A DNA stretch of 64,000 bases from a cyanobacterium PCC 7702 (lineage in GTDB: Bacteria > Cyanobacteriota > Cyanobacteriia > Cyanobacteriales > Nostocaceae), in the NCBI GenBank assembly GCA_000332255.1, contig KB235926.1, positions 2,148,797-2,212,796 of the forward strand, given 5' to 3'. Positions 39,159 through 49,380 of this stretch are shown here, piece by piece (position 1 is the first letter of the stretch; each line of letters begins with the position of its first letter). The position numbers and the translations under genes are program-made. The notes under the pieces were generated by a model. That model was not told where the DNA came from. It saw only the letters and a program-made list of their open reading frames with translations, and did no database searches.

Positions 39159-39224
39159 CTGTCACTCATAACCGCCGACAATTTAAATAGATGATCCAAA
39201 CAAATCACAAAGGACAAATGGCAA

Positions 39225-39686
39225 ATGACAGAAAACAAAACATACCTTCCTCCTACTAATTCCCTTACGCGTCAGTGGTACGTAGTCGACGCTAGCAATC
39301 AATGCCTGGGTCGCCTGGCAAGCGAAATTGCCAAAATTCTGCGAGGAAAAAATAAACCCCAATACACACCCCACCTCGATACCGGCGACTTTGTCATTGT
39401 AGTCAATGCTGAAAAAGTAGCCGTAACCGGAAAAAAACGCACTCAAAAAATTTACCGCCGTCACTCTGGTCGCCCCGGGGGCATGAAAACAGAAACCTTT
39501 GCTGATTTGCAAAAACGTTTGCCAGAAAGGATTATTGAACATGCAGTCAAAGGAATGCTGCCCAAAAATCGTCTGGGGCGACAATTATTCGGTAAATTGA
39601 AAGTTTATGCTGGTCCTGCTCACCCCCACCAAGCACAAAAACCCCAAGAAATCAAAATTAGTAGTATTCTAGGAGAACAAAATTAA
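39225..39686 (+). CDS. rplM: Ribosomal protein uL13
   Basis: 153 residues. ATG 39225 lies in a relic GACAAAT/GGCAAAT repeat. [20 protein letters not shown] and [20 protein letters not shown] are diagnostic of uL13. Its stop overlaps the rpsI ATG by one base (TAATG). Confidence 0.97.
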   Translation: MTENKTYLPPTNSLTRQWYVVDASNQCLGRLASEIAKILRGKNKPQYTPHLDTGDFVIVVNAEKVAVTGKKRTQKIYRRHSGRPGGMKTETFADLQKRLPERIIEHAVKGMLPKNRLGRQLFGKLKVYAGPAHPHQAQKPQEIKISSILGEQN

Positions 39687-40102
39687 TGCAAACAACAGAC
39701 CGCACTGGTGGTCGTGCCATTTACTGGGGCACAGGCCGTAGAAAATCAGCTGTTGCTCGCGTACGCCTAATACCAGGTACCGGGCAATTGAGTGTAAACG
39801 GAAAACCTGGGGACTTGTATTTCCAGTTCAACCCAAATTACTTGAGTGCGATCAAAGCTCCCCTAGAAACCTTGGGACTAGAAAACGAGTATGACATCGT
39901 GGTCAAAGCTGAAGGTGGCGGCTTAACCGGACAATCAGATGCAATTCGTCTGGGAGTTGCCCGCGCTCTTTGCCAACTGGATCCGGATAACCGCTCGCCT
40001 TTGAAAATCGAAGGCTATTTGACCCGCGACCCCAGGTCAAAAGAACGGAAAAAATATGGTTTGCACAAAGCCCGCAAAGCACCTCAGTACTCCAAGCGTT
40101 AA
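39686..40102 (+). CDS. rpsI: Ribosomal protein uS9
   Basis: 138 residues. Its C-terminal tail reaches the P-site t[19 protein letters not shown] ends with the universally conserved Lys-Arg. [19 protein letters not shown] opens the fold. It is translationally coupled to rplM, a near-universal pair. Confidence 0.97.
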   Translation: MQTTDRTGGRAIYWGTGRRKSAVARVRLIPGTGQLSVNGKPGDLYFQFNPNYLSAIKAPLETLGLENEYDIVVKAEGGGLTGQSDAIRLGVARALCQLDPDNRSPLKIEGYLTRDPRSKERKKYGLHKARKAPQYSKR

Positions 40103-40103
40103 T

Positions 40104-40140
40104 CGATTTGAAGTTTGAGAGTTGAGAAATTCTCAAATCG
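40104..40140. terminator. Alternative hairpins after rpsI
   Basis: TTTGAGA (40114-40120) pairs with TCTCAAA (40131-40137); a competing pair is CGATTTGA (40104-40111) with TCAAATCG (40133-40140). No T-run follows, and a TATAAT at about 40163 lies just beyond, so this may mark the boundary before rpmE and not a full stop. Confidence 0.4.
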
Positions 40141-40196
40141 ACAATTGAAAATAGGCAAAAGTTATAATTTACGTATTACCGCTCGCAAACAAAACT

Positions 40197-40436
40197 ATGG
40201 CTAAACCTGGAATTCATCCCCAATGGTATCCAGAAGCAAAAGTATACTGTAACGGTCAGCTTGTAATGACCGTAGGCTCCACTAAGCCAGAATTACACGT
40301 AGATGTTTGGTCTGGAAATCATCCCTATTATACCGGTACTCAAAAGATCATTGACACGGAAGGACGTGTGGAACGTTTCCGTCGTAAATACGGCATGACG
40401 AACGACAAAGCTTCCGGTGGCAAAAACAAAAAGTAG
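40197..40436 (+). CDS. rpmE: Ribosomal protein bL31, zinc-free type
   Basis: 79 residues. The fold is clear from GIHPQWYPEAKVYCNGQLVM and VDVWSGNHPYYTGTQKIIDT. Of the four cysteines that hold zinc in E. coli bL31, only one (Cys18) remains; the CxxC of the second half is replaced by Trp38 and Asn41, so it cannot bind zinc. It precedes prfA. Confidence 0.95.
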   Translation: MAKPGIHPQWYPEAKVYCNGQLVMTVGSTKPELHVDVWSGNHPYYTGTQKIIDTEGRVERFRRKYGMTNDKASGGKNKK

Positions 40437-40460
40437 CGGGTTGGCTGTAGCTATTAATAA

Positions 40461-41663
<1,203 letters not shown>

Positions 41664-41698
41664 ATTTTTGTTTGAAAATATTTTTGTCTTTTGTTGCG

Positions 41699-41743
41699 AA
41701 CCGCTTTGTGCTTTTAGTATTAGCATTCGGAAGCGGTTTTTTT
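41699..41743 (+). terminator. Intrinsic terminator after prfA
   Basis: AACCGCTT (41699-41706) pairs perfectly with AAGCGGTT (41731-41738), and a run of T's (41737-41743) follows. This is the clearest Rho-independent terminator in the window and closes the ribosomal cluster 36 bp after prfA. Confidence 0.8.
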
Positions 41744-41764
41744 ATGCTTGTGAAATCAAACGCC

Positions 41765-41782
41765 GTCCAAGTTATTTTGGAC
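41765..41782. repeat. Small perfect palindrome
   Basis: GTCCAA-gttatt-TTGGAC forms a 6-bp stem with a 6-nt loop, directly before the tetranucleotide repeat. Confidence 0.5.
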
Positions 41783-41784
41783 AG

Positions 41785-41817
41785 CGAACGAACGAACGAA
41801 CAAACGAACGAACAAAA
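41785..41817. repeat. CGAA tetranucleotide repeat
   Basis: Four CGAA units, then CAAA, CGAA, CGAA and CAAA in succession. It lies between the prfA terminator and the convergent ugd gene, outside coding sequence. Tetranucleotide tracts of this kind can vary in copy number. Confidence 0.7.
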
Positions 41818-41932
41818 TAAAGAGCAGGCGCGCTGCAACTTCTAATTTGACTTTGCTTAGTAGCAGCCCTTTTTTAGGATTAGTCCTTGCAAGCACAGCG
41901 ATAGATTTTCGAATCTAACTAATTCTGAGCCT

Positions 41933-43324
41933 TTACCTACCCACTCCTATATATTGAAAGCCAGCTCTGACCATTTTTTCAGGATCGAGGAAGTTTCGAC
42001 CGTCAACAATCACAGCATGATTCATCAATTTGGCCATCTGAGGATAATCTAGATTTTGAAATTGCTGCCATTCTGTAACCAGTACCAAAGCATCACAACC
42101 ATCGGCAAGTCTTTCGGGATCGGTTTCCACTAACACACCCGTTAGACCATCGCGCAAACCAGATTGGGAAACTATAGGATCGTATGCCTTAACTTTAGCT
42201 CCCAGTCGATTGAGATGCTCGATCAGGGTAAGAGCTGGAGCATCGCGCATGTCATCGGTATCCGGTTTAAAAGTCAGGCCCAGTAACCCGATTGTTTTAC
42301 CTTTGAGAATTTTCAAAGCGTGTTGTAGTTTTTCCACCGCAATTAAGCGCTGGCGTTGGTTGACACTGACAGCAGATTTTAACAGCTGTGCCTCATAACC
42401 ATAATCGTCAGCAGTATGAATCAGTGCGGCAATATCCTTGGGAAAGCAGGAACCACCCCAGCCAATTCCAGCATTGAGGAATTTATTGCCGATGCGAGAA
42501 TCTAGACCTATGCCTTTAGCTACTTGCGTTACATCTGCACCAACGCGATCGCAAATGTTAGCAACTTCATTAATGAAGCTAATTTTAGTAGCCAAAAAAG
42601 CATTGGCCGCGTATTTGATCATTTCCGCCGAACTCAGATCGGTTACCAGTACTGGTACTGGAGGCAAAGATTTATCCTCAGCGTACCTGCGCTCGATAAT
42701 TGGAGCATATAATTCTTGCATCATGGCAATTGCTCGAGGACTGTTGCCCCCTAGAACTATGCGATCGGGGTTGAATGTATCGTAAACTGCTGAACCTTCA
42801 CGTAAAAATTCTGGATTGCTGATGACATCAAACTCAGCTGTAATTTCGGGTAAATTTTCTTGAGCGCGTCCACCACCAACTGGTACTAATGTTTTTTGAC
42901 GCTCGGCAATACCATCTAAAACTATCATCCGCACCCAGTCACCCGAACCAATTGGTACGGTAGACTTATTCACGATTACTTTATAACCACCGTTTAAATG
43001 GGCGCCTATACCGCGAGCCACAGCTTCGACATAGCGGGTATCGCTTTCACCTGTCGGTAACGGTGGTGTTCCGACGGCAATAAATAGAATTTCGCCATGA
43101 CTAACTCCTGCACCCAGATCGGTGGTAAACTCGATCCTCCCTGCCTGGATCGCAGCTTGCATAATTTCCGAAAGCCCCGGTTCGAAAATCGGTGATTGTC
43201 CGGCTTTCATCAACTTTACTTTTTCTTCGTTGTTGTCCACACAGATAACATCATGCCCGATATGAGCTAAGCAAGCACCTGTCACCAAGCCTACATAACC
43301 AGTACCAATGACGCAAACACGCAT
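41933..43324 (-). CDS. UDP-glucose 6-dehydrogenase
   Basis: 463 residues. It oxidises UDP-glucose to UDP-glucuronate with two NAD+. The N-terminal Rossmann motif is GTGYVGL (residues 7-13), and the catalytic thiol is Cys293 in GWGGSCFPKD. NKSTVPIGS and FLNAGIGWGG are conserved. Upstream on the same strand, 77 bp away, lies UDP-glucuronate decarboxylase; together they give UDP-xylose for exopolysaccharide or glycolipid synthesis. Confidence 0.95.
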   Translation of the reverse strand: MRVCVIGTGYVGLVTGACLAHIGHDVICVDNNEEKVKLMKAGQSPIFEPGLSEIMQAAIQAGRIEFTTDLGAGVSHGEILFIAVGTPPLPTGESDTRYVEAVARGIGAHLNGGYKVIVNKSTVPIGSGDWVRMIVLDGIAERQKTLVPVGGGRAQENLPEITAEFDVISNPEFLREGSAVYDTFNPDRIVLGGNSPRAIAMMQELYAPIIERRYAEDKSLPPVPVLVTDLSSAEMIKYAANAFLATKISFINEVANICDRVGADVTQVAKGIGLDSRIGNKFLNAGIGWGGSCFPKDIAALIHTADDYGYEAQLLKSAVSVNQRQRLIAVEKLQHALKILKGKTIGLLGLTFKPDTDDMRDAPALTLIEHLNRLGAKVKAYDPIVSQSGLRDGLTGVLVETDPERLADGCDALVLVTEWQQFQNLDYPQMAKLMNHAVIVDGRNFLDPEKMVRAGFQYIGVGR

Positions 43325-43401
43325 TTTTTCAATGTCCTCACTTTGTTGGCGTTAATTTTCAAGCAGAAGCTTTCAGCAGTCTACAGCTATCAGGTCATCA
43401 A

Positions 43402-44361
43402 TTAAGTTGAAATGTCAGTCTTTGAGGTTTGAGTACTTTTTATGCGATCGCGGAAATCTTCTATAGTCAGTTTTAACCCCTCTTGCAAAGGAACGGTAGG
43501 TTGCCAATTTAACCAAGTTTTCGCCCTAGTAATATCGGGACGGCGACGACGGGGATCGTCTGCAGGTAGGGGCTCAAATTTGATTTCGGCGTCGGGATTT
43601 ACTAAGTTTTGCACCGTTCGAGCTAGTTCTAAGATTGTGTATTCATCTGGATTGCCTAAATTTACCGGCCCGATGTACTCTCCATTCATCAGGCGAATTA
43701 GTCCTTCCACCAGATCTGAGACATAACAAAAACTGCGCGTTTGGGAGCCATCTCCGTATATAGTCAAAGGTATGCCCCGTAAAGCTTGGACTACAAAGTT
43801 ACTGACCACCCGACCGTCATTTTCCAACATCCGCGGTCCATAGGTGTTAAAAATGCGAGCCACTCTAATATCAACTTTATTTTGTCTGTAGTAATCAAAT
43901 GCCAATGTCTCGGCAATGCGTTTGCCTTCGTCATAGCAGGAACGCAGACCAATAGGATTGACATTTCCCCTGTAATCTTCGCTTTGGGGATGAACTTCTG
44001 GATCGCCGTAAACCTCACTGGTTGAAGCCAACAAAAAGCGAGCTTTTACCCGCTTTGCCAGACCCAGCATGTTGAGCGTTCCCATCACGTTAGTTTTGAC
44101 AGTTTTCACTGGATTGTACTGATAGTGTATCGGAGATGCAGGACAAGCCAGATGGTAGATTTGATCTACTTCTAACCGAATTGGCTCAGTTATATCGTGG
44201 CGGATCAGATCGAAACAAGGATGACCCAACCATTTGAGAATGTTTCGTTTATGTCCGGTATAAAAATTATCCAAGCAAATTACTTCCTGTCCATCGGCTA
44301 TCAGTCGGTCGATGAGATGGGAACCAATGAATCCAGCTCCGCCCGTTACCAAAATTCTCAT
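43402..44361 (-). CDS. UDP-glucuronate decarboxylase (UDP-xylose synthase)
   Basis: 319 residues, an extended [13 protein letters not shown] binds [16 protein letters not shown] supplies the Thr/Glu catalytic residues, and the Tyr/Lys pair lies in [21 protein letters not shown] and [15 protein letters not shown] are typical of the UXS family. It converts UDP-glucuronate to UDP-xylose, the step after the adjacent dehydrogenase. The upstream region is 349 bp, AT-rich. Confidence 0.93.
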   Translation of the reverse strand: MRILVTGGAGFIGSHLIDRLIADGQEVICLDNFYTGHKRNILKWLGHPCFDLIRHDITEPIRLEVDQIYHLACPASPIHYQYNPVKTVKTNVMGTLNMLGLAKRVKARFLLASTSEVYGDPEVHPQSEDYRGNVNPIGLRSCYDEGKRIAETLAFDYYRQNKVDIRVARIFNTYGPRMLENDGRVVSNFVVQALRGIPLTIYGDGSQTRSFCYVSDLVEGLIRLMNGEYIGPVNLGNPDEYTILELARTVQNLVNPDAEIKFEPLPADDPRRRRPDITRAKTWLNWQPTVPLQEGLKLTIEDFRDRIKSTQTSKTDIST

Positions 44362-44710
44362 AGTTTACTAGGTAGTTACAGATATCTTTAGCAACAATTA
44401 GGCTTGTGTTTAGCTTAGCTACTAGAGTAAAAAAATACAAGATAAACACAACATAAGCACAATTACTAGAGCAAAATCATAGAAGATATGTTAATTCAAT
44501 TTATATTTTTATATTCAATTTCAATTCTCTAAGGAAGAAAGCAAAGATATTTTCTAAATACTAAAAATTTGAAAAATTTGCAGAAAATTTCACTAAATCT
44601 TCAAATAGATTTTTAGTTTAGAGAGAAAATAATAATTGGGTTGAAAAAAGTTTTTGACCAAAAAGCAAGAATTTCAACCAAAATCAGCCAAAAAAACAAT
44701 TAATCATTGC
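44362..44710. other. AT-rich intergenic region upstream of UDP-xylose synthase
   Basis: About 350 bp, very AT-rich (for example AATTTGAAAAATTTGCAGAAAATTT-like tracts near 44570-44590). It should hold the promoter of the two UDP-sugar genes on the minus strand and the 3' end of the antiporter transcript. No ORF or strong hairpin is seen. Confidence 0.4.
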
Positions 44711-46858
44711 TCACACAGCTAGCTGTCTCAGGTTGGGAGTAGCCGCTAAAAAAGTTGGGTGCTGAGTACGTTGGGGTTCTCCAAGCATAACAATAGAACA
44801 AGTCAACTGGCTAGCCAATTGAGTCGTAACATCACTCATTGCCAATCCGCCCGGAGTGGTACGATTGCGGACAAAAGGTAGCACTACCAAATCGTATAAT
44901 CTTGCTGCTTGTAAAATGGCCTGGGTAATATTTTCGTGAGCCATAATTTGAATTTCTGGAGGATTGGGCAAAGTTAACTTAGACACCATCACCGCAAGTT
45001 GCGATCGCCTCCAGGCAATTTTGCTAGAACTCGTACGGCGATCGCACACGTTTAAAACAGTCACCTGCGCTTGATTGGTTTCCGCCAAAATCTGAGCAAA
45101 TTGCACCGGTTGCAACACTGGCGCGGTCACGTTTTCCACCGGTACCAAAATACGTTGGATTTTTTTTGGTGATTCTACCAAACGCGTCACTGCTACAGGA
45201 CAGTGGGATGCCCAAACTACACCGTCGATCACATTCCCAAACAAGCGTGCTCTTAAGCCCGTACGTTTACCCCAACCCATAATAATTAAATTAGCCTTTT
45301 GTTCCCGCGCCGCCCTGCTAATTCCTTGAGCAAAAGCATCATCAATGCGCAGCAAAGGTTCTGCTTTCACACCTAAAGTCTCGCTGAGCGCCGTAGCTTT
45401 AGAAAGCAACCTTTCACTGCGTTGTACGGACATTTCTAATTGGGGTGCATCCATATGAGATGCAGCAGTAGCGATCGCCAAAGGTATAATCCTGCCATTT
45501 ACTTGACGAGCCAACAAGACCGCCATTTCAATTAAGTACTGTTGTGTTTGGGGATTGTATACCGGTACAACTATGGTGAAAGGTTTGTTATTCTCTGTTT
45601 TTTCAGTCTCTTGATTTGTTAGAGCTAGTGGCAATTCTTGTTTCACCAATGCTGAAGCCGTCAAACTTCCAGCAAACAGACTAGTAATAGAAGGTCCTGC
45701 AGTTGAGGTCACCAACATTAGTAAAACAGCGCTTTCTACTACTGTTGTTGGCAACAACCCACTTTCATGTCCTAACAAGACCACAGTTAATGCCGCAACC
45801 ACCTGAGGCAAGGATAACGACCACATCGTTAACATTTCCAGCCAATTGTAACGAGCAAACATCTTGGCAACCAAAGCTGCAATGAATTTGGCGATCGCTA
45901 AACTAACTACAAGCAAAAAGGTTAACTGCAGTGTCGCTGTATTCTTGATTAAGGCAGGCAGATTGACGAACAAGCCCAGAAAAACAAAGAAAATGGGGAT
46001 AAACAGCACGCTACCGGCAAAAGCTACTTTTTCTTTTACAGGTCCTTCTCCTACAAGTTGATTTACGGTCAAACCTGCCAAAAATGCTCCCAAAATTTTC
46101 TCTATCCCCATTAGCTGGGCACTGAGAAGAACAACAAATATGCAAAGCAGTACAAATAAAAACTGGTTTGCTTCATCATCTCCGAAGCGGCGAAAAAATT
46201 CCTTTCCTGCCCAATTGCAGCCTGCCAAAATTATGATGCTATAAATGGCTAAGGAATTAAAAACCTGAATTACTTGCCACCAGTGCAAGTGTTTTGTACC
46301 TACAGCCAAACACACCGCCAATATTAGCAGTACACCAAAATCAGAAAAAATACTGGCTCCAGCAGTAGTTCTAATCGCTTCGTTGTTTAGCACTCCCAAA
46401 CGATTAATTAAGGGATAGGCAACCAGGGTATAAGAAGCTAAAGTACAGCCAATTAATATCGCAGCGATCCAATCAAAACCCAAGCTTCGACCTATAAAAA
46501 TTCCTACACCTAAAGGTAAACCGAAGGATAAACTGCTAAAAGTTATAGTATGGCACTTTTTTTGGCGTCGAAATTGCTCTAGGTCCGCTTCTAAACCAGC
46601 TACAAACAACAGGTAGATCAATCCAATGTCTGCAAGCAGGTTTAGTATTGGTGATTTTAGCTGTAGTAGATGCCAACCATAAGGACCAAACACTATCCCC
46701 GATAGTACCAAGCCGACTAACGCTGGTAGTCGCAGTCGCTCAAACAAGATCGGTACAACTAAGATCACCAGTAAGAGAATAACAAAAGGAGCCAGTGGCT
46801 CTGGGATATAAACTCGAGTGGTAGGCTCAACAGTAAGAACTTGGAATATTAATTCCAT
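44711..46858 (-). CDS. CPA2 cation/proton antiporter with two USP domains
   Basis: 715 residues, intact. The membrane domain (about 20-410) has ten or more helices, with FLAGLTVNQLVGEGPVKEKV and VLFIPIFFVFLGLFVNLPAL as conserved loops of KefB/NhaS3-type exchangers. The C-terminal part (about 430-700) shows two universal-stress-protein-like domains, with core ANLIIMGWGKRTGLRARLFG in the first. Its nearest relatives in the window are the two frameshifted antiporters at 17.0-20.6 kb. The transported ion (Na+ or K+) is not determined. ATG start at 46858. Confidence 0.9.
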   Translation of the reverse strand: MELIFQVLTVEPTTRVYIPEPLAPFVILLLVILVVPILFERLRLPALVGLVLSGIVFGPYGWHLLQLKSPILNLLADIGLIYLLFVAGLEADLEQFRRQKKCHTITFSSLSFGLPLGVGIFIGRSLGFDWIAAILIGCTLASYTLVAYPLINRLGVLNNEAIRTTAGASIFSDFGVLLILAVCLAVGTKHLHWWQVIQVFNSLAIYSIIILAGCNWAGKEFFRRFGDDEANQFLFVLLCIFVVLLSAQLMGIEKILGAFLAGLTVNQLVGEGPVKEKVAFAGSVLFIPIFFVFLGLFVNLPALIKNTATLQLTFLLVVSLAIAKFIAALVAKMFARYNWLEMLTMWSLSLPQVVAALTVVLLGHESGLLPTTVVESAVLLMLVTSTAGPSITSLFAGSLTASALVKQELPLALTNQETEKTENNKPFTIVVPVYNPQTQQYLIEMAVLLARQVNGRIIPLAIATAASHMDAPQLEMSVQRSERLLSKATALSETLGVKAEPLLRIDDAFAQGISRAAREQKANLIIMGWGKRTGLRARLFGNVIDGVVWASHCPVAVTRLVESPKKIQRILVPVENVTAPVLQPVQFAQILAETNQAQVTVLNVCDRRTSSSKIAWRRSQLAVMVSKLTLPNPPEIQIMAHENITQAILQAARLYDLVVLPFVRNRTTPGGLAMSDVTTQLASQLTCSIVMLGEPQRTQHPTFLAATPNLRQLAV

Positions 46859-46980
46859 AGGTAGGACTTAGAGGAGTGATGGTAAGGCTATGACTCTGGT
46901 TCTGTTGGACCGATGCGAGGATAATGTCAAAAATACTAGATGGATGCAGATGAATATATTGTCAAATTTAGTTCACACCA

Positions 46981-47011
46981 GCTTCTCTAACGAGAAGCCG
47001 CGCTTCGCGCG
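46981..47011. repeat. Double-hairpin dispersed-repeat element
   Basis: Two adjacent perfect hairpins: GCTTCTC-taac-GAGAAGC (46981-46998) and CGCGC-ttc-GCGCG (46999-47011). This GC-rich palindromic pair contrasts with the AT-rich gap and resembles interspersed repeats common in Nostocales genomes. It lies between the antiporter and the HAS-barrel gene, both on the minus strand. Confidence 0.7.
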
Positions 47012-47037
47012 TCTACAGGTTGGTATTTGTGTAGTAC

Positions 47038-47694
47038 CTAGGGGTGAATTTGACTTAAAATAAACCGCAGGCGATCGTAATCGTCTTTGAGTAATACACT
47101 TAAGGTCCGTCCAGCTTGGACCAGCCACTGTCGATCTGCTTGACGTAACTGATACACTTCGCGAATAACTGCTGCCGTTAAGGACTCTACCGGTGCACCG
47201 CTAATTCCTAGCAGCGTTCGGAGAAAATCGAATTTTTCAGTAAATTTAATGATGGCTTCTGGTTCGCATCGATACACTGGCTGATGAATCTGGGGTGGAC
47301 GAGGTGGTAAGTAATGATACATAGCACCCCCCAACCCCCGAGTATTTCTGGCGGTTTCAAAGCCAACGATCGCGGCGCGGAATTCTGTTTTGAGCATAGC
47401 GAAGATTTGAGGTTGTTCCTCTCGCAATTCCTGTAAAGACAATCCCAAAGCGACTGGTCTGTGTACGGAATCTACAGGCATGGTAGTGGCATAATGCACG
47501 ACAGCATACACGTAATTGCCAGAATCTTCATCCACAGAATAAACCCAGCTCCCAAAGGCAGGCATGGCAGGAAAACTCAAATCTTCTGGTTCCAAGCACT
47601 GGGCTAAAAATTCGCAGGTAGATGTTTCGATCACCTCTGCGAAATGGTTGGGTTGGCGATCGCCTCGAGCTAAATGTGGCAGGGGAAGGCGCAT
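47038..47694 (-). CDS. HAS-barrel domain-like protein
   Basis: 218 residues, soluble. The first 100 residues (EVIETSTCEFLAQCLEPEDL, then AFGSWVYSVDEDSGNYVYAV) match the small beta barrel seen at the N-terminus of HerA-type ATPases, here without an ATPase. The C-terminal half is helical. The ndhS gene lies 20 bp upstream on the same strand, so the two are probably co-transcribed. The function is unknown, and a link to NDH-1 or DNA handling is not shown. Confidence 0.55.
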   Translation of the reverse strand: MRLPLPHLARGDRQPNHFAEVIETSTCEFLAQCLEPEDLSFPAMPAFGSWVYSVDEDSGNYVYAVVHYATTMPVDSVHRPVALGLSLQELREEQPQIFAMLKTEFRAAIVGFETARNTRGLGGAMYHYLPPRPPQIHQPVYRCEPEAIIKFTEKFDFLRTLLGISGAPVESLTAAVIREVYQLRQADRQWLVQAGRTLSVLLKDDYDRLRFILSQIHP

Positions 47695-47714
47695 AGCAGG
47701 AATTAAGAAGGATT

Positions 47715-47912
47715 TTATTTTGCTTTTTTACGTCCTGCGGTGGTTTCTACAGGTTCTAATTCACTCAGGCGAAAAGTAACCAACTTATCCCAGTTACCAC
47801 CTTCAAACAACACGGCGACCTTACCGTCACTAACTCGCTGCACGAGTCCTTCGTAGCGATAATAGATATCTGTGGGATTCTTAACGCGAACAGTTGCTCC
47901 CGGCAGGATCAT
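47715..47912 (-). CDS. ndhS: NAD(P)H-quinone oxidoreductase subunit S
   Basis: 65 residues, an SH3-like beta barrel. The signature runs [20 protein letters not shown] and [20 protein letters not shown], which I recognise as the DUF3148/NdhS family. NdhS forms part of the ferredoxin-binding site of the photosynthetic NDH-1 complex. A basic tail (GRKKAK) follows. The HAS-barrel gene lies 20 bp downstream. Confidence 0.85.
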   Translation of the reverse strand: MILPGATVRVKNPTDIYYRYEGLVQRVSDGKVAVLFEGGNWDKLVTFRLSELEPVETTAGRKKAK

Positions 47913-48009
47913 AATTAGTACCCTCTAGCGTTCCTGTTAATAGCTTAATACCTGTGACAGGTAAATTGTTGATTGGCGATCGCTACTGACAATAACTAAA
48001 AACTATCGA

Positions 48010-49329
48010 TTAAGACCAATACTTCTGTTTTTGTCGAAAATTGGCCACAGATTCAACTATTCCCAAAGCAATAAAATTTGCTAGCATAGCAGAACGTCCA
48101 TAACTTATCCACGGAAGGGGAATTCCTGCAACTGGAGCCAAACCCACGGTCATACCGATATTGACAATCACCTGAAACAAAATCGCAGACAAAACTCCAA
48201 TAGCTAGCAAAGAGCCAAAATTATCTTTAGCTGTTTGGGCTACGTGCAAAAGACGCAGACAAAGCAAGCAGAACACCACCAACACCAGCAAACAGCCTAT
48301 AAAACCAAATTCTTCACCCACAACAGAAAAGATAAAATCCGTATGCTGTTCGGGAACAAAATTGAGCTGGGTCATCGGTCCTTTAAAAAGACCTTGTCCC
48401 CACAATTGTCCAGCGCCAATTGCGATCCGAGATTGAATTTGGTGATAGGCAGAACCGAGAGGATCGGCCTTGGGATTAATAAAGGAAGTTAATCGGTCTC
48501 TTTGGTACTCTTTGAGTAAATGATTCCAAACAAAAATTCCTAATTCGCCACCCAATAAATTTAAACTCAACGCTCCCATACAACCAAGGCCAAATCGCCG
48601 CCAAGGAAGAGTGCGCCAGCCAACAATACCCATGGCAATTGACCAAATCAATCCCAATGGTCCGAAGTTGAGGTCTTTTGAAAAACTGATGGCAAACGGC
48701 CAGGGTATGCTGAATAAAATTGCGGCCACAATCGGAGAAATCATCAAAATCAACCAACCCGGGTTAGCATTTGCCCAGTAAAGCATTCCCAAGACAATAG
48801 CGCCGAATACTAGTGAAGTTGCTAAATCTGGCTGTAAAAAAACCAATCCCCAAGGAATTGCAGTAATTGCCAAAGCGCGAAAAACGTTATCGAGGCTAGA
48901 AGCGGTGCGCTTGTGCAACAAAGCTGCCAGAGTGATGATTATTCCGACTTTGGCAAATTCCGAGGGTTGGACGTTAAAACCAAAAACGCCGATCCACCGT
49001 TGGGCACCTTTGGCGCTGTGGCCGATCGCCATTACTGCTATCAAGCTGAGATTGGTAAGGGTGTAGGTAAACCAGTGCCATTGCAGCAGATATTCGTAAC
49101 GTAGCCGAGCCAGTACCAGTGCCAGTATGCAACCAGTACCGCCGATGAGCCAGTGCCACCACCAGTCTGTGAGTCCTTGATTTAATTCTGCGCTGCAAAT
49201 CATGATGCCGCCAAATATAGTTAAACCAATCGGCAGGCAAAACAGCAGCCAGTCTACATGTTGCCAAGGTTTTAACCAGTATTTCCAACGAGACTGGGGC
49301 AGCCAAGAACGTGACCTTTTTAACAACAT
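48010..49329 (-). CDS. rodA: Rod-shape/cell-wall glycosyltransferase RodA (SEDS family)
   Basis: 439 residues, about ten membrane helices. RodA polymerises lipid II glycan strands during elongation. SEDS blocks are GAQRWIGVFGFNVQPSEFAK, LVFLQPDLATSLVFGAIVLG, FVPEQHTDFIFSVVGEEFGF and GIPLPWISYGRSAMLANFIA. The central extracellular segment is longer than in E. coli RodA, as usual in cyanobacteria. It follows the Mrp-type ATPase by 51 bp on the same strand. Confidence 0.93.
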   Translation of the reverse strand: MLLKRSRSWLPQSRWKYWLKPWQHVDWLLFCLPIGLTIFGGIMICSAELNQGLTDWWWHWLIGGTGCILALVLARLRYEYLLQWHWFTYTLTNLSLIAVMAIGHSAKGAQRWIGVFGFNVQPSEFAKVGIIITLAALLHKRTASSLDNVFRALAITAIPWGLVFLQPDLATSLVFGAIVLGMLYWANANPGWLILMISPIVAAILFSIPWPFAISFSKDLNFGPLGLIWSIAMGIVGWRTLPWRRFGLGCMGALSLNLLGGELGIFVWNHLLKEYQRDRLTSFINPKADPLGSAYHQIQSRIAIGAGQLWGQGLFKGPMTQLNFVPEQHTDFIFSVVGEEFGFIGCLLVLVVFCLLCLRLLHVAQTAKDNFGSLLAIGVLSAILFQVIVNIGMTVGLAPVAGIPLPWISYGRSAMLANFIALGIVESVANFRQKQKYWS

Positions 49330-49380
49330 TTGCTATTTGAGATTTGCTGTTTACTGATAGGTACTAAAACTTAGTATTTT

